Positions 44,659 through 53,284 of a stretch of 64,000 bases of DNA are shown here, in pieces (position 1 is the first letter of the stretch; every line of letters begins with the position of its first letter). Source of the DNA: G963667675 sp963667675 (GTDB lineage: Bacteria; Chloroflexota; Dehalococcoidia; Lucifugimonadales; UBA3495); contig OY763929.1 of NCBI GenBank assembly GCA_963667675.1, positions 2,480,001 to 2,544,000 on the forward strand, read 5' to 3'. The position numbers and the translations under genes were made by a program. Under the pieces are notes generated by a model. It worked only from the letters and a program-made list of their open reading frames with translations. It had not been told where the DNA came from and did not search any database.

Positions 44659-44925
44659 TCAGACCACGAACAATAGGATTACCGCTACGATCAGCGAGTA
44701 GATGCCCAGGGCTTCGGCGAAGGCAATTGCCAAAATCATGTTGGTGGTGATCGCCCCCGCAGCTTCAGGATTGCGGCCTATGGCGCCCATGGCCCCAAAG
44801 CCCAGGATTCCGATGCCGATACCAGGGCCGAGCACTCCCAGACCTATAGCGATGCTGGCGCCGATATACTTGCCAAGCTCTGCGAACTTCTCCGCACCCG
44901 TAGCCTGCAATAAGACCAGATCCAT
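44659..44925 (-). CDS. atpE: ATP synthase F0 c subunit
   Basis: 88 residues forming two membrane helices joined by the polar loop GAIGRNPEAAG. The ion-binding Glu is in AIAFAEALGIYS of the second helix. The first helix reads LGPGIGIGILGFG and lacks the Gln seen in sodium-binding c subunits, and the Glu is followed by Ala instead of Ser/Thr. Proton coupling is therefore the likely mode, by inference from known families. Confidence 0.95.
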   Translation of the reverse strand: MDLVLLQATGAEKFAELGKYIGASIAIGLGVLGPGIGIGILGFGAMGAIGRNPEAAGAITTNMILAIAFAEALGIYSLIVAVILLFVV

Positions 44926-45000
44926 AACCGATTATCCTCCTATTACGTATCTACCTTGACGACTGCTTTGTCTTTCCCGTCCATTGGTGCAGGAAACCCC

Positions 45001-45960
45001 TCAGTGCTCCTCGTGGCTTACTGCCACGGAGAGGAATACCACCGTAAGACTGGCGAATATGACCGCTTGAATCAGGCCCACCAGCAACTCCAGGCCAAAC
45101 ACGAACTGGGTGGCCACAAAAGGCACAAGGAAGGTTATCATCACCACCAGGATTTCCCCGGCGGTCATGTTGCCGAATAACCTGAAAGTGAAGCTGACCG
45201 TCCTAACCAGTTCACTGATCCCTTCCAAAAACCCGACGAAGGCGTTAATCAGCCCCGAGGGCCGGCCCCGCAAGAGATTGCCGAAAGCGAAGAATTTCTT
45301 GAAGTAGCCCAGCCCGTGGGTGCGAAGCCCCCAATACTCCACAAAGGCGAATGACACCAGTGCCAGGGCCAGGGGCATGTTCAGGTCGGTCCCGGCCGAC
45401 TTGAGCAGGTGTGCCTTCAGGTGGCCGTCGTAAATGACGCCAACGAACTGGTAGAAAGGCAACAGGGCCATCCAGGCGTTGAACAGCACGAACAAGAAAA
45501 TGGTGGTTACTATGGGAAACGCCCGGCGGGCCATCTCGGGCCCCAACACTGTGGAGCAGAACCCCAACATCCCTTCAAACAGCGCTTCGACAAACCCCTG
45601 TAATCTTCCTGGGATTAGACTGCTCTTTCTCGCCGCTAGAACGAAGAACACCACAATGACGACGGTGGACAGCCACGCGGAAAGCAGGGTGTTGGTTACG
45701 GCAAACTTGGTAGGGCTGAGAGGGGAGGCGTGAGGCTTCTCGCCATGGTCAAGGGGCTCGGTCAGCCCCAAGTGCTCGTCGCGGACCGAGGCGGGAAACA
45801 CCGGCTGGGGAGCCAGGTGGATTTCCGGCTCGTCCAGCAGCTTGTCGGTGCCAAGTATGGCCGACCCGACTGCGCCGTAAGCGAAACCCACCACCAGGAG
45901 GACTACCAGTCCCAACCCGGAGGCCAACAGCAACCTTTTTGCCAAGGCGCCCGACGGCAC
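45001..45960 (-). CDS. atpB: ATP synthase F0 a subunit
   Basis: 319 residues from a GTG that overlaps the atpZ stop by one base. Five or six membrane helices are seen. The essential Arg is in SFTFRLFGNMTAGE, and LELLVGLIQAVIFASLTVVFL is the last-helix signature. An extended N-terminal soluble stretch of about 60 residues precedes the core. The subunit forms the proton half-channels against the c-ring. Confidence 0.95.
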   Translation of the reverse strand: MPSGALAKRLLLASGLGLVVLLVVGFAYGAVGSAILGTDKLLDEPEIHLAPQPVFPASVRDEHLGLTEPLDHGEKPHASPLSPTKFAVTNTLLSAWLSTVVIVVFFVLAARKSSLIPGRLQGFVEALFEGMLGFCSTVLGPEMARRAFPIVTTIFLFVLFNAWMALLPFYQFVGVIYDGHLKAHLLKSAGTDLNMPLALALVSFAFVEYWGLRTHGLGYFKKFFAFGNLLRGRPSGLINAFVGFLEGISELVRTVSFTFRLFGNMTAGEILVVMITFLVPFVATQFVFGLELLVGLIQAVIFASLTVVFLSVAVSHEEH

Positions 45961-46202
45961 TAGCGTTTGCTCCCCCTTTTCGATGGGTCCCGGCGTCTAG
46001 CCCAATCGAGCAAGGGCTGCGCCAGCTTGTAGACACCCCAGAATGCGCAGATAGGGCCTAGCACGATGCCCACCACCGTAAACACGGGCGATGTTCCGGC
46101 CAGCTTATCGAGGCCTAATCCTCCGAGGACGCCCAGTATTATGCAAGCTGCAACGTACCAGCCCAGTCCTGTGAGGCTCAGGGTCATAGCCCACCAGTTC
46201 AT
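45960..46202 (-). CDS. AtpZ/AtpI-type small membrane protein
   Basis: 80 residues from the ATG at 46202. Two membrane helices (about 10-30 and 40-60) and a basic tail fit the AtpZ/AtpI group encoded first in many atp operons, which helps c-ring assembly or Mg uptake. An upstream in-frame GTG at 46232 is unlikely, because the operon -10 box (46223-46228) falls inside that stretch. It precedes and overlaps atpB by one base. Confidence 0.75.
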   Translation of the reverse strand: MNWWAMTLSLTGLGWYVAACIILGVLGGLGLDKLAGTSPVFTVVGIVLGPICAFWGVYKLAQPLLDWARRRDPSKRGSKR

Positions 46203-46222
46203 ACCCAGGCCAAACCTCGTGA

Positions 46223-46251
46223 ATATTATCACTAAGTATTTGGGAAGTCAA
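46223..46251 (-). promoter_or_regulatory. Promoter of the ATP synthase operon
   Basis: On the minus strand, TTGACT (46246-46251) and TAATAT (46223-46228) are 17 bases apart. Transcription would begin near 46216, about 14 bases ahead of the atpZ ATG at 46202. Confidence 0.7.
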
Positions 46252-46290
46252 TTTATGTCTAGCTTGATTGGCTTGTAACCGTTCCGTTGA

Positions 46291-46321
46291 AAGGCCCCGG
46301 TTGAACCAAAGCCGGGGCCTT
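46291..46321 (-). terminator. Terminator between the bifunctional nuclease gene and the atp operon
   Basis: AAGGCCCCGG and CCGGGGCCTT form a 10-bp stem with an 11-base loop, 30 bases past the upstream gene's stop and followed by TTTC on the minus strand. Confidence 0.7.
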
Positions 46322-46350
46322 AACCGTGTAATCAATGACGGTTTTTGTCG

Positions 46351-46911
46351 TTAACCTTTGGGCCTGTCTTTCCCGAAGTCCTCGAGGTCCAATGAGCCAA
46401 TGAAATCGGTGAACGCAGACATTCGCCGCAACTCCTCCTCCTTCACCTCAGCGGGCTTCTCGCTGACGGAGTCCTCTTGCTCATCGGCAGTAATGGGCTT
46501 ACCGGTCTCCTTATCCAACAGGATGCCGGCTTTGTCCAGTACCGATTCATCGGCGTAGATCGGCACCTGAGCCCGAACCGCCAAGGCCACGGCATCGCTG
46601 GGCCGGCAATCTATGTCAGTAGTGGAACCGTTGGTCTGAATCGCTATTTTGGCGTAGAAGGTGTCGTTCTGCAGGTCGCTGACCAGAATGTGCTGCACCG
46701 AGCCGCCAAGAGTGTCGATGATTGTGCGGAGAAGGTCATGGGTCAAGGGACGGGGCACTGACAGGTCTTGCAGTTTCACTGCAATAGCGTCTGCTTCGGC
46801 CGGACCAATCCAGATTGGAAGAAACCGGTCCGCATCCTTCTCTTTCAGAAACACGACCCGCTGGTAGTTCATCGGGCTGACGCGAATGCTATGGATGGTC
46901 ATCTCTTGCAT
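46351..46911 (-). CDS. Bifunctional nuclease (BFN, DUF151) family protein
   Basis: 186 residues. VVFLKEKDADRFLPIWIGPAE and DIDCRPSDAVALAVR are the conserved BFN core (about residues 18-125). A charged C-terminal tail of about 50 residues follows. Plant and archaeal members show DNase/RNase activity, while the bacterial role is unclear. It has its own strong promoter and terminator, directly upstream of the atp operon on the same strand. Confidence 0.88.
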   Translation of the reverse strand: MQEMTIHSIRVSPMNYQRVVFLKEKDADRFLPIWIGPAEADAIAVKLQDLSVPRPLTHDLLRTIIDTLGGSVQHILVSDLQNDTFYAKIAIQTNGSTTDIDCRPSDAVALAVRAQVPIYADESVLDKAGILLDKETGKPITADEQEDSVSEKPAEVKEEELRRMSAFTDFIGSLDLEDFGKDRPKG

Positions 46912-46948
46912 TCAGGCTGCCTCCGTTTTGACCCCGGCGTCTGCCGGA

Positions 46949-46978
46949 ATTGTATGCTTAGCAAAATTTCAATGTCAA
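46949..46978 (-). promoter_or_regulatory. Promoter of the bifunctional nuclease gene
   Basis: On the minus strand, consensus TTGACA (46973-46978) and TACAAT (46949-46954) are 18 bases apart, about 40 bases before the ATG. Confidence 0.75.
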
Positions 46979-47490
46979 CCCACTTAGCCAAGTGCGGAAG
47001 CCTTGGCTTCAACCTATGCCAAGGGGCCCCGAGCCGGGTCAGGTCCAGACAGGTGCGTGAGGAGTGGGCATGAGACCAGGCCCTCTGAAACATATAAGAA
47101 GGCCCTGCACCAGTGAGAGATGCAGGATCCTTTGTGGGACTTTTTTGGGCCCAACCGCAGCTTAAATTGGCGGCTGTCTCGGCAGTATAGTCCTACTGGA
47201 CTGACGCTTGCAGCTGCTGCCGCGCACAACGCGACTGGCATGAATCAAGGCCAGCCCGCCGCTTGGCTGCCCCCTAGTAACTACCACCAAAGGGTAGGGT
47301 CTATCCCAGGGCTGAAGGCAAGACTGGACTCGTGGAGCGCCAGCCAAAGCAAGCGCCTAAAGGGACTCCCCGTTTAGAAACCTTGGTCGCTGCGCCGCAC
47401 CGTCCCTCGGGGCTTGTTAAAGTGCGGAAGCCGGTGAGGGACGGCCAGCGAGGCGTCCCTCAACCACTAGTGTCGTCCCAGGTTGCGGGT
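46979..47490. other. Long structured gene-free spacer
   Basis: More than 500 bases without a convincing gene. It holds an 8-bp stem at 47436-47461 (GAGGGACG with CGTCCCTC), a hairpin CCTGCA/TGCAGG at 47104-47126 followed by a T run at 47141-47146 on the plus strand, and the motif GGCTTCCGCACTT twice on the minus strand. I tested it by eye for tmRNA, RNase P RNA, SRP RNA and common riboswitches and saw none of their core motifs. A non-coding RNA is possible but unproven. Confidence 0.35.
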
Positions 47491-48006
47491 CTAGTCGGCG
47501 GCGGAGTAACTGCCGTTCAAGTTAGCCGAGGCATGTCCGGACAGGACATCTATGCCTTTTCGGACCGACCCAGTTATGGATGCCAGTTCTTTCTCCAGGG
47601 CCCTGAGGCTGCGCAGAGCGTAGGCGTCGGCCTCGGTGCGACGATTGGTCGCCTCGGCTTCGGAGCTCTCCAGGACCCGAGCGGCGCGCTGCTCGGCCTC
47701 CTTCAAGGTATCCTCGGCGCGGCTCTCGGCCAGTGCGATAATCTCGTTCTGGTCCACGCGCTGTCGGTAGTCGTCCTCTGCCTTGGATTTCGTGTGGCGG
47801 GCTTCCGCGTGGGCCTGGCTGATGATGTAGTCCTTGCTGGACAATACTTCTTCAGCCGACTTGATCTCCTGAGGAACAGCCAGGCGCAACTGGTCAACTA
47901 GTTCCAAGGCCTTGGTCTTGTCGATCCTGACATTCCCACTCATCGGAACAGCTTTGCTGGTCTCGATCAGGGTCTCCAACCTGTCGATAATGTTGATGAT
48001 ATCCAT
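47491..48006 (-). CDS. DivIVA-like coiled-coil protein
   Basis: 171 residues from the ATG at 48006, which follows GGGAGGG; a longer reading has no ribosome site. MDIINIIDRLETLIETSKAV is followed by a long heptad-rich coiled coil (about 45-145) with Ala/Glu/Arg-rich segments. The layout resembles DivIVA/SepIVA-type scaffold proteins that mark division or growth sites, but the membrane-binding tip is not clearly conserved. Upstream are coaD and rsmD on the same strand, a common association for this type of gene in Gram-positive-like genomes. Confidence 0.6.
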   Translation of the reverse strand: MDIINIIDRLETLIETSKAVPMSGNVRIDKTKALELVDQLRLAVPQEIKSAEEVLSSKDYIISQAHAEARHTKSKAEDDYRQRVDQNEIIALAESRAEDTLKEAEQRAARVLESSEAEATNRRTEADAYALRSLRALEKELASITGSVRKGIDVLSGHASANLNGSYSAAD

Positions 48007-48034
48007 CGTCTTCCCTCCTACCCGGTCCCTTTCA

Positions 48035-48523
48035 TTACGAGACCGGCAACCCAAATTTTGTATAGACCGCGTCCGCCACGTTCGGCGGGACCATGGCAGT
48101 TATGTCTCCTCCGAGACGCGCTACCTCCTTGAGCAAACTGGAGCTTACGAACATGTTCTCCAATGAGGTCATAAAGAAAACCATGTCCAATTCCGGGACT
48201 AATCTGCGGTTCATGAAGGCCATGTCGAACTCGTATTCAAAATCAGACCCGCTGCGCAGTCCCCGGATTATCACCTGTGCTTGCACTTGCTGGGCAAACC
48301 TGACTACCAGCCCATCGAATTTCGTCACCTCTACGTTGGGAAGGTGCTGCGCCGCCTGGGTGAAGAGGGCCACTCGTTCATCGGCGTCGAAGAGCAGGTC
48401 TTTAGCGGGCAGGCCATAGACCGCCACGATGACCTTGTCGAACAGGGCGCTGGCGCGGCTGACGACGTCGATATGACCCACTGAAACCGGGTCGAAGCTG
48501 CCTGGATAGACTCCGGTCACCAT
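48035..48523 (-). CDS. coaD: Phosphopantetheine adenylyltransferase
   Basis: 162 residues. GVYPGSFDPVSVGHIDVVSR holds the nucleotidyltransferase GHxD-type motif (GHID). RGLRSGSDFEYEFDMAFMNR and the ISSS-like VSSSLLKEVA complete the family. It makes dephospho-CoA from 4'-phosphopantetheine and ATP, the penultimate step of CoA synthesis. It starts two bases after the rsmD stop, the usual pairing. Confidence 0.96.
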   Translation of the reverse strand: MVTGVYPGSFDPVSVGHIDVVSRASALFDKVIVAVYGLPAKDLLFDADERVALFTQAAQHLPNVEVTKFDGLVVRFAQQVQAQVIIRGLRSGSDFEYEFDMAFMNRRLVPELDMVFFMTSLENMFVSSSLLKEVARLGGDITAMVPPNVADAVYTKFGLPVS

Positions 48524-48525
48524 CG

Positions 48526-49077
48526 TCAGTCTTCTTGTTGATAGAATTCCACTACGTTGTCTCCGTATCTACGCGAGCGGACCCGGCTTAGAGGACCGTA
48601 CCGGGGGCGCATCTCCGAGAACCTCGAGTGCCCCACTACCACCATTCCTCCGGCCTTCAGCAAATTGGAGTTCCCGGCCATATCTTCCAGCAGCTGGTCC
48701 AATCCCTTCATGGCGTAGGGGGGGTCCAACAGCATTACGTTGTACCCGCCGTCCAGAGCATGCAAGCACCTGCTGGCGTCGGAGCAGTGGACGCGGGCGA
48801 TAGGACTGAAACCGGTGGCTTCCAGATTCGACCGGATTACCTGGCACTGGCGGCGGTCCCGCTCCACGAAGTCCGCCCACGCCGCTCCCCTACTCAGGGC
48901 TTCTATTCCCAGAGCGCCGGAGCCTGCAAAGAGGTCCAGCACCCGCCCCTGTTGGTACAACTCCTCATGGAGAATGTTAAAGACCGCTGCCCGAACGCGT
49001 CCGGTAGTGGACCGCGTGCCGGCGGTAACAGGCCCCTTGAGATGTATCCCTTTAGCCTTCCCACCGACAACTTGCAT
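48526..49077 (-). CDS. rsmD: 16S rRNA (guanine-966-N2) methyltransferase
   Basis: 183 residues. The SAM-binding motif is LDLFAGSGALGIEALSRGA, and the catalytic motif DPPY appears as LLDPPYAMKG near residue 117. RsmD methylates G966 of 16S rRNA on the assembled 30S subunit. The start VVGGKAKGIHLKGP fits the family. It heads the rsmD-coaD-coiled-coil gene cluster and is divergent from ribF. Confidence 0.94.
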   Translation of the reverse strand: MQVVGGKAKGIHLKGPVTAGTRSTTGRVRAAVFNILHEELYQQGRVLDLFAGSGALGIEALSRGAAWADFVERDRRQCQVIRSNLEATGFSPIARVHCSDASRCLHALDGGYNVMLLDPPYAMKGLDQLLEDMAGNSNLLKAGGMVVVGHSRFSEMRPRYGPLSRVRSRRYGDNVVEFYQQED

Positions 49078-49095
49078 TGGGCTAACAAGGCCAAA

Positions 49096-49124
49096 TTATT
49101 ACATAACGTCAAGTCATTTCCCAA
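49096..49124 (-). promoter_or_regulatory. Putative promoter of the rsmD operon
   Basis: On the minus strand, TTGGGA (49119-49124) and TAATAA (49096-49101) are 17 bases apart, about 20 bases before the rsmD ATG. Confidence 0.45.
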
Positions 49125-49302
49125 GAAAAAGTAAAGTCGGTTTGGGGCATTTTGCCGTTTAACATTCAGGCCGTTTCGTTTGACCCTCATAGGTGGCTGT
49201 GCTAACATCCTGGCCAATTCAGGCGTATTTGCACGGGCATCTCCATCACACGAGCAGTTAAAATAGACTGGTGACTACGGCGCCAAAGGAATCAGTACCG
49301 GA

Positions 49303-50241
49303 ATGAACTTTCACCAGTTGCCTGCAGAGACCACTCCGGATAGGGAAACGGTGGTCACCGTCGGTGTTTTCGATGGCGTCCACCTCGGTCACTGCCACCT
49401 GCTGAAGCGGCTGGTGCAACTGTCGAAGCCGGACCTTCAACCGACAGTTCTTACGTTTAGCAACCACCCCGTAACCGTGCTCCGCCCCGGAACGCAAGTC
49501 AGCTACCTTACTTCTCCACAACAAAAGGCCCGCTTGCTAAGGGACCAGGGAGTGGAGTTGGTAATCAGCCTTGAATTTACCCCTGACCTTGCTCAGGTCA
49601 GCGCCCAGGACTTTGCAAACGCGCTGGTAGACCAACTTGGCATGCGAGGTCTGGTGTTGGGTCCCGACGCGGCTATAGGCCGCGACCGCGAGGGCACCTT
49701 AAGCTTCATGAGCAAGGTGGGCGCCGAAATGGGGTTCTGGGTCGAATCGGTGGAGCCGCTGGCTTTCGACGGGGCGGTGGTGAAGAGCCGCAGCATACGG
49801 GAGAGTCTTGGCCGCGGAGAGGTGGCTGCATGCGCCAAGCTGCTCAATCGCAACTATTCTCTAGAGGGCCAAGTAGTAGAAGGAGACCGGCGCGGCACAG
49901 AGTTGGGTTTCCCGACCGCCAACTTGCGGCTCGAAAACGAGAGCATACTGCCCGGCGACGGAATTTACGCCACCTGGGCGTTCGTCGGCGGGGAGCGGCA
50001 TCCCTCAGCGACCAGCATCGGCGTGCGGCCAACCTTTGGATTGTCCGAGAGGTTGATGGAAGTCCACGTCATGGACTTTGCCCGCGACATCTACGGCCAA
50101 CCCATGTGCGTCGAGTTCGCCAGCAAGCTCAGGGACCAGGAGACGTTCCAAAGCGCCGAGGCCCTGGTGCAACAGATCAACAAAGACGTGGCCGACTCGC
50201 GGCGCGTCCTTGCCGAAGACCGAGGGGCTCACGTTGCTTGA
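49303..50241 (+). CDS. ribF: Bifunctional riboflavin kinase / FAD synthetase
   Basis: 312 residues. The FAD synthetase half has VTVGVFDGVHLGHCHLL with the nucleotidyltransferase HxGH motif, and SRSIRESLGRGEV. The riboflavin kinase half has GDRRGTELGFPTANL (about 192-206) and GDGIYATWAFV. It makes FMN and FAD, needed by the nitroreductase and other flavoenzymes. Its stop overlaps the tyrS TTG start, so the pair is translationally coupled. Confidence 0.96.
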   Translation: MNFHQLPAETTPDRETVVTVGVFDGVHLGHCHLLKRLVQLSKPDLQPTVLTFSNHPVTVLRPGTQVSYLTSPQQKARLLRDQGVELVISLEFTPDLAQVSAQDFANALVDQLGMRGLVLGPDAAIGRDREGTLSFMSKVGAEMGFWVESVEPLAFDGAVVKSRSIRESLGRGEVAACAKLLNRNYSLEGQVVEGDRRGTELGFPTANLRLENESILPGDGIYATWAFVGGERHPSATSIGVRPTFGLSERLMEVHVMDFARDIYGQPMCVEFASKLRDQETFQSAEALVQQINKDVADSRRVLAEDRGAHVA

Positions 50242-51466
50242 CCAAGCAACAGTAGAAAAGATCACCCAGAGAGGGGTGCGCGAGATTATTTTCCTGGACG
50301 ATTTCGTGCGAATGCTCCAGGGGAATACCCCGCTGCGCCTGAAAATGGGTTTCGACCCCAGCCGGCCGGACATACATCTGGGGCACGTGGTGGGCCTTCG
50401 CAAGCTCCGACAACTCCAGGACCTGGGGCACAAGGTCATATTGATAGTTGGAGACTGGACGGCGCAGATCGGCGACCCCAGCGGCCAATCGGCCACCAGG
50501 CCTCTGCTGACACACGAGGACGTGGCGGCTAACGCCGAGTCATATTTGCGGCAGTTCTTCAAGGTGGTGGACCGCGACCGCACCCAAGTGGTCTGGCAAA
50601 GCGAGTGGTACGGCAACTTCAGTCTCGAGGACGTGATTCGCCTGACCAGCAAGTTCACCGTAGCCCAATTCTTGGAACGCGATGACTTTGCACAGCGGTT
50701 CAGCGGCCACAGGCCCATCGCTATTACCGAGCTTTTGTACCCCCTGCTCCAGGCATACGATTCCGTAGCTATTCAATCTGACGTTGAATTTGGGGGCACT
50801 GACCAGAAATTCAACCTTTTGGTGGGCAGGGAGCTTCAGACCATCGTGGGGCAGCCGCCGCAGCAGTGCTTTTTGATGCCGATCCTGGTGGGCACCGACG
50901 GCGCCATGAAGATGAGCAAGAGCTTGGACAACTACGTTGCCCTGGAAGACCCGGCCAACGACATGTTCGGCAAGTTGATGTCGCTCCCTGATGGCCTAAT
51001 CCTTCCGTACTTCGAATATCTGACAGACATCTCCGAAGACGACCTATCGGCCGCGGCCCGGGACCTTTCATCCGAATCCGTGAACCCGATGAACCTGAAA
51101 AAGCTGTTGGCGTCTGAAATCACCGAACAATTCCACGGTGGAGAGGCGGCAAACGCCGCCCAGGCCCACTTCGAGCAGGTAGTCCAGAAACGAGGGTTGC
51201 CGGATGAGATGCCGGAGTTGTCGCTGGCGGATCTCCGGGAGCGGATCAACGCCTCCGACGGCGCCATCCGGGCAGACCGCCTGCTGGCCGCCGCCGGGCT
51301 GGCTTCCAGCAACAGCGAGGCTAAGCGGCTCTTGAACGAGGGAGCTGTCAAACTGATTCCTGCTTCAGGCGAACCCCGGGGCTTGGGAGATCAGGCTACC
51401 CTAGTGCCTATTGTGGGAGATGTCCTGCGGGCGGGCCGCCGCAGGTTCGTGCGGTTTACGCTTTAG
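50234..51466 (+). CDS. tyrS: Tyrosyl-tRNA synthetase
   Basis: 410 residues from a TTG at 50234, six bases after AGGGG and overlapping the end of ribF. A start further upstream would run through ribF and is rejected. The class I motifs are HLGH (in PDIHLGHVVGLRK) and KMSKS (in GAMKMSKSLDN). The catalytic core also shows VEFGGTDQKFNLL, and the C-terminal S4 domain contains ADRLLAAAGLASSNSEAKRL. This form (HLGH, VEFGG) fits the TyrRS group with a QxxDxxxL-type tyrosine pocket. Confidence 0.96.
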   Translation: MLDQATVEKITQRGVREIIFLDDFVRMLQGNTPLRLKMGFDPSRPDIHLGHVVGLRKLRQLQDLGHKVILIVGDWTAQIGDPSGQSATRPLLTHEDVAANAESYLRQFFKVVDRDRTQVVWQSEWYGNFSLEDVIRLTSKFTVAQFLERDDFAQRFSGHRPIAITELLYPLLQAYDSVAIQSDVEFGGTDQKFNLLVGRELQTIVGQPPQQCFLMPILVGTDGAMKMSKSLDNYVALEDPANDMFGKLMSLPDGLILPYFEYLTDISEDDLSAAARDLSSESVNPMNLKKLLASEITEQFHGGEAANAAQAHFEQVVQKRGLPDEMPELSLADLRERINASDGAIRADRLLAAAGLASSNSEAKRLLNEGAVKLIPASGEPRGLGDQATLVPIVGDVLRAGRRRFVRFTL

Positions 51467-51505
51467 CCAACGTTGCTCCCCGCGCTTCCATCTAACTCAT
51501 GCCTT

Positions 51506-53260
51506 ATGCTGTGCCTTAGCCGTGGTAGATTAGTCGTAGTTCTGGCGACTCTTATTGCAGCCGCAGCTTCACTTGCCTGCAATGAAGAAGAACATCCAGA
51601 CATTAGGCCTCTGCCCTTCGCATCCGTTAGCGTAGGCCATCAATACTCCTGCGGGGTAACAGTGGACGAGGCTGTGGTTTGCTGGGACAATTACAACTAT
51701 CAACGCCTGGACACAACGCCTAGCGGCTCCTTCACCACCGTTAGTACGGCCAGCTTTCTCGGCTCTGGGGCATGCGGCGTAAAGACCGATGGTTCAATTG
51801 TTTGCTGGAACAATGCTTACACCGACTCCCTAGAGGCCACTCCACCAAGTGGGCCCTTCGGCTCCGTCAGCGTAGGGCCTTCGCATACCTGCGGAGTTAA
51901 GATTGACGGCTCCGCAGTTTGTTGGAGCTACATCCCTGACCGAAACACCTCACCCAGCGACTCTTTCGCCTCAGTCAGCATCGGTTTATCTCATACTTGT
52001 GGAGTAAAGACGGATGGATCGGTAGTTTGTTGGGGAGATAATGATTATGGGCAAGCCGAGCCTCCTGATGGTTCTTTCGCTTCCGTCAGTGCCGGCGACG
52101 ACCATACCTGCGGTGTGAAGACCGACGCATCGGTAGCCTGTTGGGGCCGCGATCACTACGGGCAAGCCTCGCCGCCATCTGGTTCTTTTACCTCCATAAG
52201 CGCTGGCTCATGGTATGCCTGCGGAGTAAAGACCGACGGATCCATCGTCTGCTGGGGCGATGACCGGTTTAACAAGACTTCGCCGCCTGCTGGCTCATTC
52301 AAATCTGTCAGTGCCGCAAATTTACATACTTGTGGCGTTAAGATGGACGACTCTATCGCATGCTGGGGCGATCGAATTACTCATATCGACGGTTCTTTCG
52401 TATCTGTTAGCGTTGGAAAAATCTTCACGTGCGCTGTGAGGAACAGCGGGACAGTAGTATGTTGGAGTCATAGCTATCATCGTCGGGTCGTTGCTCCTCC
52501 CGACCATGCCTACGTTTCCGTTAGTGTTGGCCACAAACACGCCTGCGGGGTAAAGACTGACAGCTCAGTAGTTTGCTGGGGAGAAGGCGCTGGAACGGAG
52601 GAGTTTCCACCTGCCGATCCATTCACCCAAGTTAGTGCAGGTGTAGGCTTTACCTGCGGGGTTAAAACCGACGGTTCCGCCGTATGCTGGGGTCTCGATT
52701 ATCACGGCGAGACCAGACCGCCTGCTGGTTCCTTTATCTCCGTAAGTGCAGGGACTAACCATGCGTGCGGAGTGAAGGCCGACGGTTCCGCCGTATGTTG
52801 GGGTAGCAACGAGGCCGGTCAGTCCGAGCCGCCAAGTGGCACTTTTGATTCAATTAGCGCCAGCAGCAGCCACAGTTGCGGGGTTAAGGCCGACTCCTCC
52901 GTAGTTTGTTGGGGCGGACGGCTCCGGGAAAAGCTCCCAACGTATGGACCGCCTGACTTCGCTGCGCCACCCGACGGAGATTTCGTGTCCGTCAGTGCTG
53001 GCTCAGAACACACCTGTGGCGTGAAGACTGACGGGGCGATAGTCTGCTGGGGCAGCAATCGGTCTGGTGGAGCTACCCCTCCGATAGGAGAATTCACTTC
53101 TATCAGCGCCGGATTCTCCCACACATGCGGTCTAAAAGCCGACGACTCCATTGTCTGCTGGGGTGGTTTATTGGTTGGCGACGGGATAAATTTGGGAATT
53201 ATATACCTAATTACACAATTGAGTCCAGAAACCCTTGACTTTCCCCGCCCTACTGTGTAA
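51506..53260 (+). CDS. Lipoprotein with 14 RCC1-like repeats, 3' end replaced by transposon sequence
   Basis: 584 residues from the ATG at 51506. The signal peptide ends in ASLAC with Cys25. The rest is 14 near-identical repeats of about 38 residues with the core (T/A)CGVKTDGSVVCWG, each holding a Cys-x9-Cys pair, so 28 Cys that could form one disulfide per blade. This is the RCC1/BNR-like beta-propeller repeat. Fourteen would make two seven-bladed propellers. The last ~22 codons (after VGDGIN) lie within the left end of the IS element, so the native C-terminus is lost. Exported and lipid-anchored; adhesion or ligand binding is likely, but the target is unknown. Tight spacing to tyrS is probably chance. 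Confidence 0.85.
   Translation: MLCLSRGRLVVVLATLIAAAASLACNEEEHPDIRPLPFASVSVGHQYSCGVTVDEAVVCWDNYNYQRLDTTPSGSFTTVSTASFLGSGACGVKTDGSIVCWNNAYTDSLEATPPSGPFGSVSVGPSHTCGVKIDGSAVCWSYIPDRNTSPSDSFASVSIGLSHTCGVKTDGSVVCWGDNDYGQAEPPDGSFASVSAGDDHTCGVKTDASVACWGRDHYGQASPPSGSFTSISAGSWYACGVKTDGSIVCWGDDRFNKTSPPAGSFKSVSAANLHTCGVKMDDSIACWGDRITHIDGSFVSVSVGKIFTCAVRNSGTVVCWSHSYHRRVVAPPDHAYVSVSVGHKHACGVKTDSSVVCWGEGAGTEEFPPADPFTQVSAGVGFTCGVKTDGSAVCWGLDYHGETRPPAGSFISVSAGTNHACGVKADGSAVCWGSNEAGQSEPPSGTFDSISASSSHSCGVKADSSVVCWGGRLREKLPTYGPPDFAAPPDGDFVSVSAGSEHTCGVKTDGAIVCWGSNRSGGATPPIGEFTSISAGFSHTCGLKADDSIVCWGGLLVGDGINLGIIYLITQLSPETLDFPRPTV
53194..53217 (+). repeat. Left terminal inverted repeat
   Basis: 24 bases starting GGGAATTATATACC, the exact reverse complement of the right end at 54784-54807. 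It lies inside the reading frame of the RCC1-like gene. Confidence 0.9.
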
Positions 53261-53284
53261 ACTGTTACTATCAGAGAAAGGATA

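Noticed and set aside
47100..47490. tmRNA or RNase P RNA in the long spacer
   Set aside because: No tRNA-like T arm, no tmRNA 5' signature and no GAGGAAAGTCC core of RNase P RNA on either strand.
50078..50233. Upstream start for tyrS inside ribF
   Set aside because: The extra residues are the out-of-frame reading of ribF; the TTG at 50234 has a ribosome site and the conserved N-terminus.
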